A stretch of DNA of 64,000 nucleotides, taken from the NCBI GenBank assembly GCA_037974665.1, contig CM075783.1, positions 9,536,762 to 9,600,761 of the forward strand, written 5' to 3'. Below, piece after piece: positions 57,681-64,000 of this stretch. Under the pieces are notes generated by a model. It made no database searches, was not told the origin of the DNA, and worked only from the letters and a program-made list of their open reading frames with translations. How positions within the stretch are numbered: the first letter of the stretch is position 1; each line of letters begins with the position of its first letter. The position numbers and the translations under genes are program-made. This DNA comes from Ehretia macrophylla. Taxonomy: Eukaryota; Streptophyta; Magnoliopsida; Boraginales; Ehretiaceae.

Positions 57681-60600
57681 TCATGTGCCATGTAACTTTC
57701 TCCGTGTTGGCTAAAATTTTATGTTCCTATTATGACAATATCAGAGTAGAAGATTGAAGGGACAATTGAGTTTTTAGTGAGTAAAATAGATTGGGATTCA
57801 TCGATTTTTATATAATCAAGCCTCTATTTTCTCTTAGCTTGAACATTTTTGATCAAGGGATCACGTAGCTTGCATTATATGCTTAAAACTTCAGAAAGGC
57901 TATTTCTCAAGAAATTCGTTATTTGCGAAGGGTCTGGTCAATATTCGTTAATAGTTTTTTTTGCCAAGTATATTCGTTAATAGTTAATTGCAAAGGGTCT
58001 GGTCAAAATTTCATAAAGGCTATGTACCCACTTTATCACATTAGTTAATAATTGCTATTGAAGTTTTGTGTTCAAAGATTCTGGTCAGTATTCGTTAATA
58101 GGGTCTGATCGCACTGTTAATGCTCACAATTATTTTGACATAACATCAGATAAAAGTAATACTACTACAAAAAAAAAATCAATATTACTTCTATCCAAAA
58201 AATTAAATATCCAATTCATATGCTAAAAATAAATTAAAAAATCCTAAATAAGCAAAGAAAATCCACTTTATGTTTTAAATAACAGAACTTCCATAACAAA
58301 ATTGCTTCATTTTTCAATTAAAAGATGGATTAAAAAAAGTAATATTACTCTATTATTACTATTGTTGTTATGTTTTTCCTTTGTCAACTATTATTATTAT
58401 TTTTTAAAAATATGAAAATACGATGCTGACTAATAATTCCAGTTTTTTTTTCAAAACTACAACTAAAAATTTCATTAAAAAAATGTTGGTGTTAAGCATA
58501 TCCTAAAAGAATACTAATGCAATTTTTGTTTTTTTTTTAAATTTTGTGTATGTATTTGTTATTGAACACTCTGGAAGATCAGAAATCTTACTTATTTGCA
58601 AAATTTAAAAATCTTGAATAAACAAAAAGAAAATTCTAACTTCGTTTCTAAATGACACAACCTCTCTCGTAGAGTAGTTTTGTTTTTCAATTAAAAGTTT
58701 GAATAATTTAGAATATTCTATTTATATAGTAAAAATCAAATTATAAAATTATAAAATAAGCAAAAAGAAAATTTTACATTCATTTAAAAAAAAACACTCT
58801 TATCAGAACAACCATCATGCCACATGTAAGTAAAATAAGCATCTTTCCTACAAAAAAAATCACTATCTTGAATTTATAATGGGAACACCTATTACGTCAT
58901 TGTCAGCACAAAATCAACCTTCATACCAAAAGAAAAAAAAAATTATTCAGTTTTATATGCTAAAGACCTTTAAGGATTGTAACGATTTCAAGGAATTTAG
59001 ATTTACCTTCATTATCCTAACATTATCATATTTTATATTTAAAAGTCATATATCATAAATTTGTATTCTATGTATATTAGAACTCTATCTTATCTTTATT
59101 TAAACTTTTTTTTTTACCTCTATCACTTTACTTTATGCGTTTCTGAAGAGTCAGATAAATAAAATAGTATTAGTGTGAATTTTTATGAGTTAATAGTTGT
59201 TCTTTTTTCTTTTTTTATTGTTGTTGTTGTGAATTCATCCTTCAAAATCAAGGTTATTTCTCCTTCTTCTTCTTTTTTTGTCCGATTTGATCATAGCTCT
59301 TCTTTATCTAAGTTCTTGAAGTGTTTGGTTCAAAGTTGAAAATTGTTGATCATCGAAAATATTCAAGAAGGAATTAACTAAAAAGTGGCTTTTTCATTAT
59401 TTTCATTCACACACTTAGTTTGATATCATTCTCAGTTTTTCTATTCAGTTGACCAATTTTTATATGTCAATATTGTGAGATTTGTATGGTGGTAGAATGC
59501 TGAAAAGGAAAATAAAGATTTTATCTTGGGAGTGATTTTCTATTATTAATTAAAGATTTTATTTATCGATTTTTACTCATCTATTTGTGACATTAGTGGA
59601 ATAATATTGAGTAGCACATATATTTACCCTACAACCTTTGTATTTGTATTCTAAACTTAAGTTGCTACAAATAATGTGAAGTGAAACTTTTAAACCATTT
59701 TTCATTTGCATTGACTGTGAGGTAAAAGCTTTATTTCAACTTAGGGAGTTTAAGTCTGCAACGTGTGAGATGATTCATTATGCTCATAGGCAAAATATTG
59801 CCATATCACTCTCATTTATTGTTACTTATTGTTCTATCTTTACATGAGCAATTCATATTACGACTTTGATTATCTCACCTAATTGTTGTCATGGTTAATA
59901 TCCATTGAGGATGATGTATAGAATGGAAATCGATATCCATGATTTAATCCATGTTTTATCCAGCACTACATCACCCCATAATAGAATGTGTTATGCATAT
60001 AAATTAGAAGATAAACCCTTAATTTACTATGCAAAATTAGTATTTTCTTTTGTATTTATGATTCTTTCCTAATCTATCTCTTTGCCAAAACAGGCCCTTA
60101 TTGTCTCTTATCTAGAGTGTGGTTGTGGGACCATAGTCTATGACTACCATCTGACTTGCTTCTGTGAATACTGGTCTCAAAGAAAAAAGAATATATTTTT
60201 TCAAGAAGTTTTGCATTTTTACTATTATTTTTTTCTTTTTTTAAATAATTATTTTTACTAAAAACCTATATTTTCAGTCTAGGTATATATATTCTTGATA
60301 CCCGCATGTCTGATGTCAGCTATTCTTTTTTTAGGGAGTGGTGAGAGATTAATTTTGGAAAACAATAGGGGTGCACTATTAATTAAAATTGTGACTCCTG
60401 ATGATTTGTGGTGCACCTGCCCTCCCTTATGACTTCTCACTTCCACACTTTTTGGGATTTTCCTTTTCCTTAATTTTACTTTTTTTTATTTTGTAGGCTT
60501 TTTTACTACATAAATTTTCTTCAGCGAAATTTACTCCATCAAGATCCTTATCATGAATGGATGGATTGAATTCAATCTAAAACAAGAGTTCAAAATTAGC

Positions 60601-61037
60601 TTTATACATATGAACAAATTGTAAAGTTTAGCTTACTTAATTTTTAACTCAATGTTGACCAAAATTATATTTTTTAAAACTATTTGCAAACACATTATCA
60701 CAAGAATGCCAACGATCAAGTGATACAAATATTGGACATCTATGTACTTGACTTGATTCAACTAAATTTATTTATACCTTAACATCTTAATCAACAATAT
60801 CATAATCCTCCATAACATATACGACTTTGTTGGCCACACATCTATCTGTAAAAGAATAAGAGAAATGAATTTATTTTTTTCCTTCTTGACTACATACATT
60901 TATCATGGTATAACTTTCTTATGTTAGTATAGACATCTCTTATAACCCAACAACTATAGAGCCACACTAACATAACAACTTACAATTACATACTTTAATT
61001 GTAGGATGAAAAGCTGCAACAATGAATAGATGATCTA
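57681..61037. other. AT-rich noncoding DNA
   Basis: No gene could be supported in 3.3 kb. Short repeats of ATTCGTTAATAG and GGGTCTGGTCA occur at 57925-58110. A segment around 58790-59170 loosely resembles 41850-42720 (CAACCATCATGCCACATGT; ACTCTATCTTATCTTTA), so it may be a related, decayed transposon. Confidence 0.4.
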
Positions 61038-63503
61038 TGACGCCCGAGATTTGGAGCATGCACATATCATTCATTACATCTCTTTTTGTACATTTAATTG
61101 TGCATTTACTTATTTTCTTTGAAATAGTTACTATTCATAGCAAAATCAACGGTTCCGGCTTTCTGATCTTACATTTTTTTCATAATACTTGTCACTTAGG
61201 AGGCATGGGAAAAATATAGTTTCGTGCATTGTATGTCCGAAGGATGCATTAGAAAAATGATTTCTATACTGTATGAATAGTGATTTTTTTTTAAAGATAG
61301 ATTACTTTTGCATTTTTATTGAATCTACCTATTTAACTTGATTCAAAACCCATTTAAACTCACAACTCAAACCCAATATCCAACCCATCAACTCATATAA
61401 TTATCCTACACATATATATATATTGTGATGACCGAAAACCTCATCATATTCATTTTAAATTGTTGAATGTCTCATTTGAGCATTAAATGTGTATTTATTC
61501 AATTTTTAGCATAAAATACTATTTATAAGGAAAATTTACTATTTAATTCTTTTGAAACTGTATTTTTCTCATATCATATGTCATGTAGAAGGAATGTGAA
61601 AAATATTATTTTGTGTATTTGATGTTGGAGCATGCATTAGGAAAATAATTTTTGTATCGTATGACTAGTGAACATGTTATAACATAGTTTTGTGAATTAG
61701 TTAACTTTTAATTGCAATTTAAGCTAGTTTTGACTTAGCCTTGACTATTTTTAAATGCTCAAATAAGCCCCACACATTTAAAACACCATATATACATCCT
61801 ACATATAACATAACACTTAGAAAAAAAAATAGAAACCAACCCCCCAAACCCCAAAGAAACCCGTTGGCCATAAGGCCAAAGAGAAGGGAAAATATCTTCT
61901 TGCTTCTTCAATATTTGGCTCAATCAAAGCATCTAAGAGTGGATTCAAGCTCCCCTAGTCGTTCTCCTAGCTTCTATTGGTTTCCTTGGTGAGATAGTTG
62001 GTATATTTGAGCATTTTTATGTTTATGTCAAATTTCAAAAATTCTTAGATTTGCTCTCAATTGCTTATATAATGCTTGGAAATGTTGTAAAATGTTATTT
62101 TTATGCTATCTAGACTTGATTTGTACAATTTGCTATCTTGTTTGCATGAGAATTGAAATTGGGTGTTTAAGGAAGAAGATGAATAATAAAAATGTGAATA
62201 ATAACCTACGAATTTTGGGGTTTTGCATTTCCAAGTGTTTTATTACTTCTAATAGTTGCTATAACTCTTGAGAATGCTATATGTATCATAAATATGATTA
62301 AAACTTGGCTAGAATTAGATTTATAGCTTGATTTACCAAAGGGACTGGAAAATGAAATATTGAGTTTGACTGGTTTGAATATGTAGATAGTCTTAGAAGT
62401 GTATGAAAGCACTTTATATGTAATTATGTCGTGGGTTGAGCTCAAGACAAGACATGTTCTAGCTGCTATAGCTTTGGTGGTGAGGGAGGTCATACCTAGT
62501 TGCTTTCTTTGTTGCAAAGTTTGATTATATATTATTGTATATAAACTAGCTATGTAAATCTTGCAGCTATAGTTGTTAAAAATGTGTTTAATCGCTTGTG
62601 TGGAGTTCTCTTGTGCATATTGATTAAGTGTTTGAAGTAGTTTTTATGGTGTAGATGTTAGCTAGCTAAGTTTATATGTGAGTGCTATATGTTTGATTTT
62701 ATGCTTCTAAGAGTAGTTAATAAACTAAACTTATCAAGCTAAAGCTCCAAAAATAACAAAGCAAGCTAGCTAACAAGTTAAACTAACCTAAGTGCAACAT
62801 ATATAAGTGTTGTATGTGCCAAAGTAAAGCCTAAAGTTAGCAAGCAAAGCATGAAACCAAGGTAGAATTCAACTAGGTGCTTGTGTGAGTGTGTTCTGTT
62901 TTGGGTCAGTCCACTGCCCTTGTCTTTCAAAACTTCTTTGACCTAGCAAACGTGCTCGAAAATTAACAAAATTCACATAGAAGCTAGATTAGGCAGTTTA
63001 GAACAAATGTTGATTTCTAGGACTAAGGCCAATTCTAACGTATTAGCCCTCTGATCACATCATTTCTAAAATGTAGCTCAAAAATTGCTGGTTCTGCCCC
63101 GCTATGCGTGGTTGCGTGGTTAGGATGTTATTTTTGATAAGTGAATAAAGAAATGTAAATTAAGTTTAATTAGGTCATTAAAGTGGTATAATAATATAGT
63201 TTATGTAATAGGTTAGTATTATTTTAACTCAATCATGGATGTGTGTGTCTAAAGAGAAGAGTTAGGGTAGCTTTTGAATTTGGAGATACATAATTGCTTG
63301 GGTTTGCTTGTTGAGAACCAAGGCTCGGATGGCCTTGAGGAGTTATTGAATGTGTTGGACACGGTACTGGTCCATTTATATTTTATTTGCAGGTTTTGGT
63401 TTGTCCTACAAATAGGAAAGATTCTGTCTGTTTCCCCTCGTTTTTCGTGACCTTAGGTTTTGGGGTCGGGGTTTCCGGTCTCGTGAGGGATCGGGGCGTT
63501 ACA
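61038..63503 (+). mobile_element. Ty3/gypsy 5' LTR (element C)
   Basis: Starts TGACGCCCGAGATTTGG and ends GATCGGGGCGTTACA, 2466 bp. A primer site follows four bases later, fixing it as a 5' LTR in plus orientation. The final 150 bp (GGCTCGGATGGCC, GGTTTTGGGGTCGGGG) resemble the other gypsy LTR ends here. The left boundary is inferred from the TGACGCCC start. Confidence 0.75.
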
Positions 63504-63507
63504 GAAG

Positions 63508-63519
63508 TGGTATCAGAGC
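63508..63519 (+). promoter_or_regulatory. Primer-binding site, initiator tRNA-Met (element C)
   Basis: TGGTATCAGAGC, perfect match, four bases after the LTR end. Confidence 0.9.
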
Positions 63520-64000
63520 TTAGACAGCTCACAGCCGGGAAAAGATCTTCGGCCTACTGGGTAGTGACTTTGATCGTGTGCTTGTCAAATGTGTTACGTG
63601 GATAGAGTGTTATGTATGACTTGTATATCTTGAATGTAAGTGTGTCTTTTGTGACTTATTTGTGTAATGTATATGGATTGTGTGATATGTATGTTGTGTT
63701 ATATGATTTGGTGTACACCTATGTGACCCATTTATGCTATAAATGAAACTTATATGATATTTGTGCTTATGTGAGTATGGGTATATCAAAGTGATTTCAT
63801 GAATGACTACTTGCTTCAACTATTAGTAACATGTGTGTTTGAATTCTGTGAACTAAGTTATCACGAGTAACAGGATAACTTACTAATCAAAACTAAGTGT
63901 TATTGGTTTCTAGTATAGTTTATGATTGCATAGTAGTCTAAAGTATTCATTGAGCATATGTGATAGTTGTATAATAGATTAAAAAATAATTGTATATATA
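63520..64000 (+). other. Leader of gypsy element C, running out of the window
   Basis: About 480 bp downstream of the primer site with no gag frame yet; gag in related elements here starts 300-310 bp after the primer site. The sequence is TGTGTATG-rich and noncoding as far as visible. Confidence 0.5.

Noticed and set aside
63387-63605. 72-codon frame across LTR end and primer site
   Set aside because: It crosses noncoding LTR and leader landmarks and has no domain.

Overview
This window is nuclear DNA of a flowering plant, most likely a eudicot. It is AT-rich, and its gene content is almost entirely transposable-element debris. The repeat types are plant ones: chromodomain Ty3/gypsy elements primed by initiator tRNA-Met (primer site TGGTATCAGAGC), SIRE-like and Tork/Angela-like Ty1/copia elements, and PIF/Harbinger and hAT MITEs. 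Only one host gene is convincing. It is a minus-strand, two-exon gene for a PRP16/DHX38-type DEAH-box splicing helicase (21640-25427). No rRNA, tRNA or CRISPR feature was recognised.

Layout, left to right. 1-4750: a plus-strand gypsy element (LTR 3' part, primer site, broken gag, protease, RT, RNase H, start of integrase). 4750-10092: fused to it, a SIRE-like copia remnant that keeps gag and the 3' LTR but no pol. 10093-15175: a minus-strand mosaic, with gypsy integrase and gag pieces on either side of a 5'-truncated Tork/Angela-like copia element. 15176-21600: simple repeats, a LINE tail, a hAT MITE with a perfect 8-bp target duplication, and unremarkable noncoding DNA. 21640-25560: the PRP16-like gene and its probable promoter. 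27635-34500: nested insertions, namely a foldback element split by a SIRE-like solo LTR, a strictly periodic 36-bp minisatellite, and a gypsy solo LTR with 5-bp target duplications inside an apparent copia LTR. 34500-42700: AT-rich DNA with several PIF/Harbinger-type MITEs, a second foldback element and nested tandem duplications. 44760-57680: a rearranged minus-strand Tekay/Del-like gypsy element whose 5' end is inverted, followed by an array of about 9.3 copies of an exactly 341-bp repeat, a TRIM-like fragment and another LTR fragment. 61038-64000: the 5' LTR, primer site and leader of another plus-strand gypsy element that runs out of the window.

The elements do not form a working pathway. 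Every retroelement coding region seen here carries stops, frameshifts, deletions or missing catalytic residues, so any movement would need proteins from elsewhere. The best candidates for new biology are the 341-bp array, the 36-bp minisatellite that stays largely open on both strands, the very recent in-frame 59-codon duplication in the helicase gene, and paired bZIP-like palindromes upstream of the TATA box in the SIRE-like LTR. Family assignments come from reading motifs by eye; no database search was run.
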